From NCBI GenBank assembly GCA_003281255.1, contig QCCL01000004.1:35649-99648 (forward strand): a DNA stretch of 64,000 nucleotides, written 5' to 3'. Below the pieces are notes generated by a model. It worked only from the letters and a program-made list of their open reading frames with translations. It was not told where the DNA came from and did no database searches. The DNA is from Prochlorococcus sp. AG-347-L02 (GTDB lineage Bacteria; Cyanobacteriota; Cyanobacteriia; PCC-6307; Cyanobiaceae). Positions 1 through 7,478 of the stretch are shown here, piece by piece (within the stretch, counting starts at the first letter, position 1; the number at the start of each line of letters is the position of its first letter). The translations under genes and the position numbers were made by a program.

Positions 1-166
1 AATATCTTTAATTTTTTAAATAAAGACCCATTTTATTGTTTAATCGCAACTAGAGAGTAAATTTTTAATTCCATTACAAAAAACAACTCTATGGAAAAGT
101 CAACAACTATTTTTCATAGCCATACTTTTAAATTTTTACTAATATTGGGTAGTTAAAATTAATCAT

Positions 167-412
167 ATGGGCTCTAAAAGAGAAAAATATCCTGAAAAAT
201 GTCCTTGGGATCTTGGCCCTAATCAACATTTAGCAAAAGAACAGAACTGGACTTTAAGGTTAGGAGAAGCAAATGTATGCTTTAGCAAAAATAAATTAGA
301 TAATAATTATTTTCATGTAATAAGTAATGAAAACGAAGAGCAAATTTTAGCTTTTAGAGCAAGACTCTTATATCAAAAACTACTTGATAAAGGGTTTAGA
401 TTGGTTGAATAA
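167..412 (+). CDS. Small hypothetical protein, 81 aa
   Basis: I do not recognise this protein. It is 81 residues, soluble, with no signal peptide or membrane segment. The N-terminal third is rich in Lys, Pro and Trp (CPWDLGPNQHLAKEQNW). The C-terminal half looks like a strand region followed by one long helix with alternating charges. It starts at an ATG and converges on the DUF3386 gene with a gap of only six bases. Length, clean start and stop and non-random composition support a real gene, probably one of the small proteins restricted to marine picocyanobacteria. No function can be given. Confidence 0.6.
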   Translation: MGSKREKYPEKCPWDLGPNQHLAKEQNWTLRLGEANVCFSKNKLDNNYFHVISNENEEQILAFRARLLYQKLLDKGFRLVE

Positions 413-418
413 AAAAAC

Positions 419-1072
419 TTAATTTAATAAGCATAGATCATCGAAGACAAACTTTTGTTTTTCTTCTTCTTGATTTTGGTTTAAGTATTTTATTGTCCTC
501 GAATTTAATATCCAATAATCTTCTTTACCCATATTTAGAAACTCATCCTCATATTCCAATCTTTGAGAATTTGTCTCAAGTGTATCTGGATCAATTTGTT
601 GACTACTATATTTTTTACTAAGGAAACCTGTTCCTGTATCTAAAAATTCTTCAACAAAAATTTCTATTATAGTTCCATGAATTTTTCTGTAGACCATATT
701 AATACATTTATTTTTAACTCTATATTTATCACCTTGATTCTTACCTGAAACAACCATTTCAATCCCACTTTCAGAATTTTTAAGTAGGTTAAAATTATTT
801 TCTGAGTGCACTGATTCAAATTCTCTCTTTACCCTATGTATACACACTTCAAATAATTGAGAGGCAATACTTTTAACAACCTTCTCATCTTCTATTTTTT
901 GAATATTTGGTTTAAAGTCTTTACCTAATACGAAGTCACCTTTGTAAATATTATTATTCGTCAAGAAAACACATTTACCTTGGTAACCATGAAAATCATT
1001 CTTCCAGGTATAACGATTTTCATAAGCCTTTTTGAAAATTTCCTTACAATTAATTTCTTTTAAACTATCCAT
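419..1072 (-). CDS. DUF3386 family protein
   Basis: This 217-residue protein matches what I know of the cyanobacterial DUF3386 family. It has the AYENRYTW block near the N terminus (about residues 16-23), a GDFVLGKDFKP-type strand, a VSGKNQGDKYRVKN block in the middle, a DTGTGFLSKKY block and a C-terminal YEDEFLNMGKEDYWI block. No signal peptide or membrane segment is visible, so it should be cytoplasmic. The family has no established biochemical function; it is a soluble protein found almost only in oxygenic phototrophs. It lies downstream of the pcb-like antenna gene on the same strand but is separated from it by a strong terminator-like hairpin, so it probably has its own transcript. Confidence 0.82.
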   Translation of the reverse strand: MDSLKEINCKEIFKKAYENRYTWKNDFHGYQGKCVFLTNNNIYKGDFVLGKDFKPNIQKIEDEKVVKSIASQLFEVCIHRVKREFESVHSENNFNLLKNSESGIEMVVSGKNQGDKYRVKNKCINMVYRKIHGTIIEIFVEEFLDTGTGFLSKKYSSQQIDPDTLETNSQRLEYEDEFLNMGKEDYWILNSRTIKYLNQNQEEEKQKFVFDDLCLLN

Positions 1073-1102
1073 TAATTTTTTGAATACGTGAAATAATTCT
1101 AC

Positions 1103-1137
1103 AAAAAAAAACCTCCCTATTAAAGGAGAGGTTTTTT
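1103..1137 (-). terminator. Rho-independent terminator after the pcb-like gene
   Basis: An inverted repeat (AACCTC-CC, seven-base loop, GG-AGAGGTT with one bulged A) is flanked by an A run on the left and a T run on the right. Read on the minus strand it is a GC-rich hairpin followed by about nine T. It sits twelve bases past the stop of the pcb-like gene, so it should end that transcript. The flanking runs would let it work in both directions, but no plus-strand gene ends close by. Confidence 0.8.
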
Positions 1138-1148
1138 ACAAGATTAAA

Positions 1149-2207
1149 TTAGTTTTGAGTAATTTTTGTATTTTCAATATTGTCAAATGCCTGACCAATT
1201 TTCTTAAAGTCAAATCCCATTGCTCTTAGTGCGTGCCAAAGATGTCCTTGTAAGAAAAAGAAACCCAAATAAAAATGAGTATTAGCAAGCCAAGCTCTTG
1301 AGCTATATGCTCCTGAACCTAAATCTACTGTATCAGTAAAATAAGGGGCAAACTCAAATTGAAGCTTTAAGGGTTCTCCATATAGATCAACTGGATATAT
1401 GGTTGTATTTGAAGCACACCAAAAAGCAGCGACAAAAGCCATATAAGAAACACCAACAACTGAGTATGACAAAATTGCCTCAGCGCCAAGTAATCCTTTT
1501 CCTTTAAATTCTGTATATTCTCCAAATTGTTTAGTACAAATATGGAAAACACCTCCAATTATTTCTAGGAAAGCTAGGAAAGCATGTCCTCCCATAACGT
1601 CTTCAAGACTATCTATTTTTAAAAAATCAAATTGATGATTCCAGATAGCGGCAATATCTAAATTGTAAATAACTTGTCTTGTAGAACCTATTGCTGGGTC
1701 GTAAATTCCATGAATACGAGCCCATTCAACGAACATAATTGCTCCAAGCCCAAGAAAGATTAGATGATGACCAAGAATAAAAGTTAATTTATCTGGGTCA
1801 TCCCATTCGAAATCAAATTTTTGTGGCTTACTATTTTCTGGATAGTCTCCAAGATCACCTGCAAATTTATTGGAATGTAATAATCCCCCAGCACCCAATA
1901 CTGCTGAGAAAATTAGATGTAATGTGCAAATTACAACAATTCCATATGGTTCCGTAATAACACCATTTTCAATGCCACCAATTCCAATACCCGCGAGGTG
2001 AGGCAAAACAATTGCTTTCTGTGCACCCATTGGGATACTGGCGTCGTAACGAGCCAATTCAAATAATCCAAAAGCTCCTGCCCAGAACATCATTAGGCCT
2101 GCATGGGCAGCATGAGCAGCTATGAATTTACCTGAACGGCCAACAACACCAGAATTTCCTGCGTACCAGTCATAGGTGACATCAGATTTTCCGTAAGTTT
2201 GTAACAC
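1149..2207 (-). CDS. pcb: Pcb/IsiA-type chlorophyll-binding antenna protein (CP43-like)
   Basis: A 352-residue six-helix membrane protein of the Pcb/IsiA/CP43 family, which binds divinyl chlorophyll a/b in Prochlorococcus thylakoids. Diagnostic parts are the N terminus (QTYGKSDVTYDWYAGNSGVVG), the AAHAAHAGLMMFWAGAFGLFE first helix with paired His, GHHLIFLGLGAIMF, the GGHAFLAFLEIIGG block and the C-terminal NTHFYLGFFFLQGHLWHALR helix with His ligands. The large lumenal loop of CP43 is missing, as expected for an accessory antenna. Translation starts at GTG 2207. Flavodoxin lies immediately upstream on the same strand (143-base gap), which suggests an antenna made under iron limitation and serving photosystem I, as for isiAB. 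That role is inferred from family and neighbour; the exact paralogue letter is left open. Confidence 0.92.
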   Translation of the reverse strand: MLQTYGKSDVTYDWYAGNSGVVGRSGKFIAAHAAHAGLMMFWAGAFGLFELARYDASIPMGAQKAIVLPHLAGIGIGGIENGVITEPYGIVVICTLHLIFSAVLGAGGLLHSNKFAGDLGDYPENSKPQKFDFEWDDPDKLTFILGHHLIFLGLGAIMFVEWARIHGIYDPAIGSTRQVIYNLDIAAIWNHQFDFLKIDSLEDVMGGHAFLAFLEIIGGVFHICTKQFGEYTEFKGKGLLGAEAILSYSVVGVSYMAFVAAFWCASNTTIYPVDLYGEPLKLQFEFAPYFTDTVDLGSGAYSSRAWLANTHFYLGFFFLQGHLWHALRAMGFDFKKIGQAFDNIENTKITQN

Positions 2208-2350
2208 TTGATAAAAGTAAACAGCAAATTGAGCATATTGCTTATCAGTATTGTTTTTACATGTTCTTTACAGATTTAATTACTTATGTAAAAAAAACAT
2301 ATTGTGAAAGAACAAATGATACAAACTAGGGAAATAATATCTGAGAAAGC

Positions 2351-2875
2351 TTACGCCAATGAGGGGATTTCACCCTTAAGCTGAGAAGCCCATGTTTCAA
2401 GACGAGAATCGGTCAAATCAGATTCACTATCCTCATCAAGAGGCAATCCACAAAAGCTTTCTCCTATAACACTTTTAGACTCGTCAAATGTATAAGAAGA
2501 TTTATCTACGTAACCCACCATTTCGGCGCCTGCTTTTGTGAAGTAGCTATGAAGTTCTTCCATTGCATCACAATAGTTTTCTGTATATGTAGAAGAATCT
2601 CCTAAACCAAAAATTGCGACTTTTTTTCCTGATAAACTTAGTTCACCAATATCCTCTAAGATTGAATCCCATGCAGTTCCCGATCTTTCTTCATCGGCAC
2701 CAGTATTCCAAGTAGGTATCCCGCAGATAATTCCATCCAGACCTTCAAGTTCAGAAAGATCATCCACATCAGATACATCTTTAGGTGCTTCTGCTGAAGA
2801 GATAAAGTTGTGGAGACGATCAGCTACGTCTTCAGTTTTTCCAGTTGTAGTTGCGTAATAAATTCCTACAGTCAT
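2351..2875 (-). CDS. isiB: Flavodoxin
   Basis: Long-chain flavodoxin of 174 residues. It carries FMN and replaces ferredoxin as electron acceptor of photosystem I when iron is short. The FMN phosphate loop TTTGKTEDVADRL is at residues 9-21. The isoalloxazine-stacking loop IPTWNTGADEE contains Trp56, and the second stacking loop GLGDSSTYTENYCDAM contains Tyr97. Length and the acidic surface fit the cyanobacterial IsiB type. The gene precedes the pcb-like antenna gene on the same strand, reversing the usual isiA-isiB order. Co-regulation by iron (Fur) is likely, but I could not find a convincing Fur box in the upstream spacer. Confidence 0.95.
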   Translation of the reverse strand: MTVGIYYATTTGKTEDVADRLHNFISSAEAPKDVSDVDDLSELEGLDGIICGIPTWNTGADEERSGTAWDSILEDIGELSLSGKKVAIFGLGDSSTYTENYCDAMEELHSYFTKAGAEMVGYVDKSSYTFDESKSVIGESFCGLPLDEDSESDLTDSRLETWASQLKGEIPSLA

Positions 2876-3015
2876 AACTTCAAAATGTTTACATTAAGAT
2901 AATAAAATCTAAAAACGTTAAATTAATTTCTTTAAAAACTTTTTCATGTAAAATTTTATACTAATTAAAGTAAGAAAAATTTTTTGAGAATAATTTACAA
3001 AACATTTAAACCATC

Positions 3016-3750
3016 GTGACTGACAAATTTCAAAATGATATTAATAATATTGTTGAAGAATTCAACTTTAATGGGCAGAAAAAATTCAAGTTAATTGTTT
3101 TATTTGGTTTATTGGGAGATTTTGATAGCTTTGAATATGCAATAAATTTGAAAAGTTTCATCGATAATAATCAAGATAAAAATTTAGATATTTTTGCAAT
3201 TGCTATTGGGAACCAAAATGGTAAAGAAAAATTCTGTAAATTTACTGGCTTTCACAAAGAAAATTTAATAGTTGTTTCTGATAATCAAATCCATAATACT
3301 CTAAAAGTCTCAAGAGGATTAGATATTGGTTTAGGAGGTTGGATCAATATGCTTTTGATGTTATCTGGAATAAATTCTTTCAAAACAATTAAAGAAGTTA
3401 TTAGGGGTTATACCGGAGACAGAAAAGCGAAGCAAATCTATTCAGAATTTGACAAAATTGATGTTTTAAAATTTTTAAAATTTTCAGGTAATTCTTTTAA
3501 AAAGGTTTTCGGGGATGGTCATTTGAGACCATTTGAATTAGCAACATTTAGATTAAATAATATGAATGAAATAATTCAAAATTGGACTGATTATATTCTT
3601 AATGAAGAATACCTTCCTCAAAGAGGTGCTTCTTTTCTATTGAATAATAAAAATCAAATTATTTATAAATTTTTTTCAAACGATGTGCTTGGATATTCAT
3701 CAAACATGAGAGAACCCTTAGGATTTTTGACTGATTTAATTAAAGAATAG
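3016..3750 (+). CDS. Peroxiredoxin-like (AhpC/TSA_2-type) protein
   Basis: A 244-residue soluble protein with GTG start. The N-terminal half has a thioredoxin-fold look: a hydrophobic strand (KLIVLFGLLGDFDSFEYA), a helix, then the strand LDIFAIAIGN, then a CKFTGF turn and a DNQIHNTLKVSRGLDIG block. This layout resembles the PRXL2/AhpC-TSA_2 group, but the CxxC-type active site is absent: where the peroxidatic Cys would sit the sequence reads GLLGDF. If the assignment is right it is either non-catalytic or uses another residue. The C-terminal half ends in the conserved-looking RPFELATFRLNNM and REPLGFL blocks. It is divergent from flavodoxin and sits 16 bases before the SemiSWEET gene, so the two are probably co-transcribed. 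Confidence 0.55.
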   Translation: MTDKFQNDINNIVEEFNFNGQKKFKLIVLFGLLGDFDSFEYAINLKSFIDNNQDKNLDIFAIAIGNQNGKEKFCKFTGFHKENLIVVSDNQIHNTLKVSRGLDIGLGGWINMLLMLSGINSFKTIKEVIRGYTGDRKAKQIYSEFDKIDVLKFLKFSGNSFKKVFGDGHLRPFELATFRLNNMNEIIQNWTDYILNEEYLPQRGASFLLNNKNQIIYKFFSNDVLGYSSNMREPLGFLTDLIKE

Positions 3751-3766
3751 GTTTTAAAATGTTTTT

Positions 3767-4030
3767 ATGAAAGAAGATATATTTGGATATTTTGCAGCGA
3801 TTTTAACAACAGCAGCATTTCTGCCTCAACTGATTAAAACTTTAAAAACAAAAAAGGCAGATGATGTTTCTTTGACCACATTAATAATGTTTATTATCGG
3901 CGTTTTGTCTTGGATTATTTACGGTTTTAAAATTTCTTCTACACCAATATTGATAGCAAATTTAGTTACCCTGATCTTAAATTTATTGATATTAATCTCT
4001 AAAGTATATTTTTCAAAAAAACTAAATTGA
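3767..4030 (+). CDS. SemiSWEET/PQ-loop sugar transporter
   Basis: An 87-residue protein with three transmembrane helices (about residues 5-22, 37-55 and 60-80) and the PQ motif AAFLPQLIKTLKTK in the first helix (Pro20-Gln21). This is the architecture of the bacterial SemiSWEETs, which form a homodimer of two triple-helix bundles and move sugars by facilitated diffusion. The short linker KTKKADDVSLTT and the Trp-containing second helix (IGVLSWIIYGF) match the family. It follows the peroxiredoxin-like gene by 16 bases and is followed by a perfect inverted repeat. Substrate cannot be told from sequence. Confidence 0.88.
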   Translation: MKEDIFGYFAAILTTAAFLPQLIKTLKTKKADDVSLTTLIMFIIGVLSWIIYGFKISSTPILIANLVTLILNLLILISKVYFSKKLN

Positions 4031-4045
4031 GTAAAACTTTTTTAC

Positions 4046-4072
4046 AAGTAATAAACTTTAAATTTATTACTT
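4046..4072 (+). terminator. AT-rich perfect hairpin after the SemiSWEET gene
   Basis: AAGTAATAAA and TTTATTACTT form a perfect ten-pair stem around a seven-base loop, fifteen bases past the SemiSWEET stop. It contains almost no G or C and has only a weak T tract after it, so it may be a weak terminator or an RNA-stabilising 3' hairpin. The opposite strand has a better T tract (six T) past the stem. Confidence 0.4.
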
Positions 4073-4109
4073 AAATCTTTATTAAAATAGAACAAAAAAT
4101 ACACTGATC

Positions 4110-4334
4110 TTGAAAACTTCAAAATGCTGGATTTGGTTTAAAGGAAGCCTTAATAATAGTGGATATTGGAAAGAAGGTTTTACATGTACTTTTGATGAGA
4201 AACCAGGCGTTTTAATAGAAAGTCCTGCTTACGTAACTTGTAGGGTTCCTACATGGAGAGTTTTGACAAAAGAACCAGAAAATTTATATAAATCTCCTCT
4301 AATTCCAGACAACGCAATATGGAAAATTATTTAA
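4110..4334 (+). CDS. Small hypothetical protein, 74 aa
   Basis: Unrecognised 74-residue protein. It reads from a TTG start and has a conserved look: Trp-rich N terminus (CWIWFKGSLNNSGYW), a turn-rich middle and a C terminus of RVPTWRVLTKEPENLYKSPL. No signal peptide or membrane helix. The fixed Trp, Tyr and Pro spacing suggests a small folded domain, possibly with a ligand or nucleic-acid surface, but nothing firmer. It sits between the SemiSWEET and AEC permease genes on the same strand, about 80 bases from the former. Confidence 0.6.
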   Translation: MKTSKCWIWFKGSLNNSGYWKEGFTCTFDEKPGVLIESPAYVTCRVPTWRVLTKEPENLYKSPLIPDNAIWKII

Positions 4335-4539
4335 ATTTTCAATTAATAATAAAAAACTTTTTGACTGCACTACGGCGAGTTAATATTGCTTTAATGAATA
4401 TTTAATTAATACTATCTACTCTCTTTTTATAAATATTATCCCTTTTTTAATCTTTGGCTTTCTTCTGGGGAAAAAGAATCCAAAGATTTCAAAATATATA
4501 GCAAGACCTTTAATAAGATTTGGTATTCCATTAAGTGTA

Positions 4540-5334
4540 ATGGGTCTCTTATTAAAGGAAGGTATAGATATAAATCTAATTAAAAGTGCATTTTTAGCAT
4601 TCTCTATAATTGGGTTTTTATTAACTTTAATAAATATAATCCCAATATTTAAAAAAAGGCTTCCAAATTACACATTGCAGCTAGCTGGCCTAATAGGTAA
4701 TACATCATTTCTTGGAATACCAATTGCGCTAGCTGTTCTACCTTCAACAACTATAAATTTCACTATTGGATTTGATTTAGGAACAACACTTTTCGCATGG
4801 ATATTTGGACCTTTTTTTCTTCAAGAAAAGTCCAACAGTAATAAAATTCCAAACATCAAAGGACTATTAAATGCATTGATAAATAGCCCTGCATCAAGAG
4901 GGATTATTGGTGTACTTCTTGCATATCTTTTTCAAATAGATAAGATTTTAGGCAATTATCTTTGGATTCCTGCAAGAATAGTTATTGCTTTGGCAATAAT
5001 TATTGTGGGAACAAGGCTTGGAATAATCACAAATCAAAATGAGAGGATTTTGGATGTAAGTGAAGAAATTAAATTTTCAATTTTATTAAAGTTATTTACT
5101 CTTCCGTTTATTATTTTTTTTGCATGCAAATTCTTAAATTTTAACTTCTATCAATCTTCTGCAGTTATTCTTCAGGCAGCAACCCCAACGGCAATATCCA
5201 CAATATTAATGGCAGAGGCTTATGGTGTGAAACAAAAAATAGCTTCAAAAATTCTTTTTACTACAACTTTAATTTCAATAATTACAATTCCTTTATTAAA
5301 AATGTTTATGAATTTATTTATTCAAACAACTTGA
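4540..5334 (+). CDS. AEC-family permease (auxin efflux carrier type), apparently 5' frameshifted
   Basis: The 264-residue product from the first in-frame ATG is a polytopic membrane protein with about eight or nine helices, matching the AEC (auxin efflux carrier/malonate permease) family. Typical pieces are LAGLIGNTSFLGIPIALAVL and the C-terminal QAATPTAISTILMAEAYG. The family usually has about 310 residues and ten helices. Here the frame stays open upstream to 4384 and encodes a missing first segment (FINIIPFLIFGFLLGKKNP, then SKYIARPLIRFGIPLSV) but contains no ATG, GTG or TTG. An ATG at 4394 lies in another frame; adding one T to the TTT at 4401-4403 would give a 313-residue protein starting MNILINTIYSLF. 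A one-base loss, or a sequencing error, is therefore likely. Confidence 0.75.
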   Translation: MGLLLKEGIDINLIKSAFLAFSIIGFLLTLINIIPIFKKRLPNYTLQLAGLIGNTSFLGIPIALAVLPSTTINFTIGFDLGTTLFAWIFGPFFLQEKSNSNKIPNIKGLLNALINSPASRGIIGVLLAYLFQIDKILGNYLWIPARIVIALAIIIVGTRLGIITNQNERILDVSEEIKFSILLKLFTLPFIIFFACKFLNFNFYQSSAVILQAATPTAISTILMAEAYGVKQKIASKILFTTTLISIITIPLLKMFMNLFIQTT

Positions 5335-5418
5335 ATAAAAGCCTTTATAGGATGCATGATTAATGAATATTGTAAAGATTATATACTGATAACTAAATAA
5401 TGTCTTAAGATTTAGTGT

Positions 5419-5670
5419 ATGAAGTCAGCAAACCCTGAAAATGAATATATTCCCTTAGATCTAAGGATTTCTGTTAGGAGAGATACTTTAAGGCTTATCT
5501 CAGAGATGGCTCAAGATATGGGAATAAGCATTAATGAAGTTTTTAGTTTTTTAGCCGAAGATTCTGTCATCGATCTCGAATTAATGGAAGATTTGAATAA
5601 AATTAATATCCCAAGCAAGTGCAGCATTGATGATTTAAAAAACGCTCTTCTCAAAAAAAGACTTTGTTAA
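5419..5670 (+). CDS. Small ribbon-helix-helix-like protein
   Basis: An 83-residue soluble protein. Residues about 12-48 (PLDLRISVRRDTLRLISEMA, then QDMGISINEVFSFLAEDSV) fit a ribbon-helix-helix pattern: a short basic strand, then two helices separated by a G-[IV]-S turn. That suggests a MetJ/Arc-type DNA-binding dimer, as in CopG-like regulators. The C-terminal 30 residues are acidic then basic, with a Cys near the end and one in the middle. No partner toxin gene is adjacent. The 3' end overlaps the convergent GT39 gene by four bases. The fold call is by eye and only moderately sure. Confidence 0.6.
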   Translation: MKSANPENEYIPLDLRISVRRDTLRLISEMAQDMGISINEVFSFLAEDSVIDLELMEDLNKINIPSKCSIDDLKNALLKKRLC

Positions 5671-7472
5671 AATTTTTCAACTTTTCTATTTTTCCAGTCA
5701 GAGTTATAACCACTTTTAACTAAAAATCTCGAATACTTATTTAAGTCACTTTTTTTAATTCGCCATAAATTATAAATCCCAAATTTGCCCAATTTTTGAT
5801 GATTAATTTTTGACCATTGCTGTCGGCGGGTAGAGTATTCATCTATCACGACCAATAGAGATTTGTATTCATAATCAGGTTGATCCTCATAATTCTCTCT
5901 CCTATCAGTATTTAGCCTTTCTGACAGATTAATTAATCCCTCTTCAGTGTTTGGTTCATAAAAAACTATTTGTCTCGAATAATAGTGTAATGAGGGTTTT
6001 CTTATCCCAATCATTGCTAAAGTTTCCCTTCCCTCACGAATATCTAAAATTAATCTTGAGATATTCCTTAAAGGTAATTGCCTTGAGGTATCAGCTAATT
6101 TTCTAATTGGCGACATCAAATAAAATTGTCCAATTAAAAGTATTATTTGAAGATAAAGAAGGATATTTCTAGATTTTAAAGAAAATAAGATTATTGCAAG
6201 AAGTGTAAATGAAGAGAAGAACAATTTAGCTTTAAAAATAATCCCAGAGCTTATAAGTTCGGATGCAAGATTAGGCATTTCCGGATCATTAATCGAACTT
6301 AACCAACTATTTGAGAAAAAGAATGCTATGGAAAAGCCAAACAAAATTAAAATATTAAAAATCCAGAAATATAAATAACTTTTATTTTTATTTTTTAAGC
6401 TTATAAAGCTATTACTTGTTAATAATGCAGCCGCTGGAATTGCTGGCAACCAATAGCTAGGTAGTTTCGTTGCAGAAAGGCTAAAGAAGATTAAAACTGA
6501 TGTTAACCAACATAGAGAATATGTATAAAGGGTTTCAGTGACATTGCAACTTTCTTTTGAACTTTTAAAGAAATCCTTAGAGGTTATAAATATCCCATGA
6601 TACAAAAAAGGAGTGAATGGTAATGAAGCCAATATCATTATGTAAAGAAAAAACCAGAATGGTTCTGCATGATTATTTACTACTGAGGTAAATCTTTGAA
6701 AATTATGGTAACCAAAAAAATTATCCCAAAAAGGCTTTCCCTCTTTTAGAAGTTCTAATATGTACCATGGAACACTTATTAGAGTTGTTATTAAAAACCC
6801 TTTCTTAGGGTTTATCTTACGGAGCAAAGTTTTCCGATTCTTCTGACAAAACAAAAAAGACGTAATAGTCAAAAATGCCAAAGCAAATGCAACAGGTCCT
6901 TTAACTAAAATTGCAAACCCTAAAAATACCCAAGCTGAAATGCATTGATGATTATTTTCACTTGCCATTCTTCTCCAAAACAAAAGCAAGCTAATCCCTA
7001 AGGTTCCCGTTAAAAGGGCATCACTCACGGCAGTTCTACTCCAAATAATTATTAATGGAGAAAGAGCAAAGCCTAGTGATGCAACTATTGGTGTTAGCAA
7101 TTGCTTATCACTCTTCTGTGGCCAACAAAACAACGTATCTCCAATCATCAACATTAAAAATAATGATGCCAAAGCTGAAGGGAGTCTTGCTGAGAGAGTC
7201 CCAAAACTATCCCAAATCTCGTTTTTAGGTAATGAGTAAAAAAAACCCATTAGCCAATATATCAGTGGAGGCTTATCAAAACGGAATATTCCATTAACTT
7301 TTGGAGTTAACCAATCACCAGATTCACTCATTGCCCTTGCTGCCGCGGCAAATAAAGGGGGAGTTTCATCCACCAATCCTGTAGTGCCCAAACCTAAGAT
7401 AAATATAATGATCCCACAAACTAAAACTATCAATAAGGTTATAAGCCTTTTTTTTGAGTTAAAAAGAATCAT
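5667..7472 (-). CDS. GT39 (ArnT/PMT-like) membrane glycosyltransferase
   Basis: A 601-residue integral membrane GT-C glycosyltransferase that would move a sugar from a polyprenyl-phosphate carrier onto a lipid, glycan or protein on the outer face of the plasma membrane. The first loop after helix 1 has the catalytic Asp-Glu pair (Asp35-Glu36 in GLVDETPPLFAAAARAM), followed by GDWLTPKVNG and FDKPPLIYWL, as in ArnT relatives. About ten to twelve hydrophobic helices follow, then a soluble C-terminal domain of about 130 residues. It lies seven bases downstream of the BGluT-like gene, so the two are probably one transcript. Acceptor and donor cannot be told from sequence. Confidence 0.85.
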   Translation of the reverse strand: MILFNSKKRLITLLIVLVCGIIIFILGLGTTGLVDETPPLFAAAARAMSESGDWLTPKVNGIFRFDKPPLIYWLMGFFYSLPKNEIWDSFGTLSARLPSALASLFLMLMIGDTLFCWPQKSDKQLLTPIVASLGFALSPLIIIWSRTAVSDALLTGTLGISLLLFWRRMASENNHQCISAWVFLGFAILVKGPVAFALAFLTITSFLFCQKNRKTLLRKINPKKGFLITTLISVPWYILELLKEGKPFWDNFFGYHNFQRFTSVVNNHAEPFWFFLYIMILASLPFTPFLYHGIFITSKDFFKSSKESCNVTETLYTYSLCWLTSVLIFFSLSATKLPSYWLPAIPAAALLTSNSFISLKNKNKSYLYFWIFNILILFGFSIAFFFSNSWLSSINDPEMPNLASELISSGIIFKAKLFFSSFTLLAIILFSLKSRNILLYLQIILLIGQFYLMSPIRKLADTSRQLPLRNISRLILDIREGRETLAMIGIRKPSLHYYSRQIVFYEPNTEEGLINLSERLNTDRRENYEDQPDYEYKSLLVVIDEYSTRRQQWSKINHQKLGKFGIYNLWRIKKSDLNKYSRFLVKSGYNSDWKNRKVEKF

Positions 7473-7478
7473 TTAATA

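Noticed and set aside
2876..3015. Fur box upstream of flavodoxin
   Set aside because: The spacer is AT-rich with scattered GATAAT-like words, but none forms a convincing 19-base palindrome.
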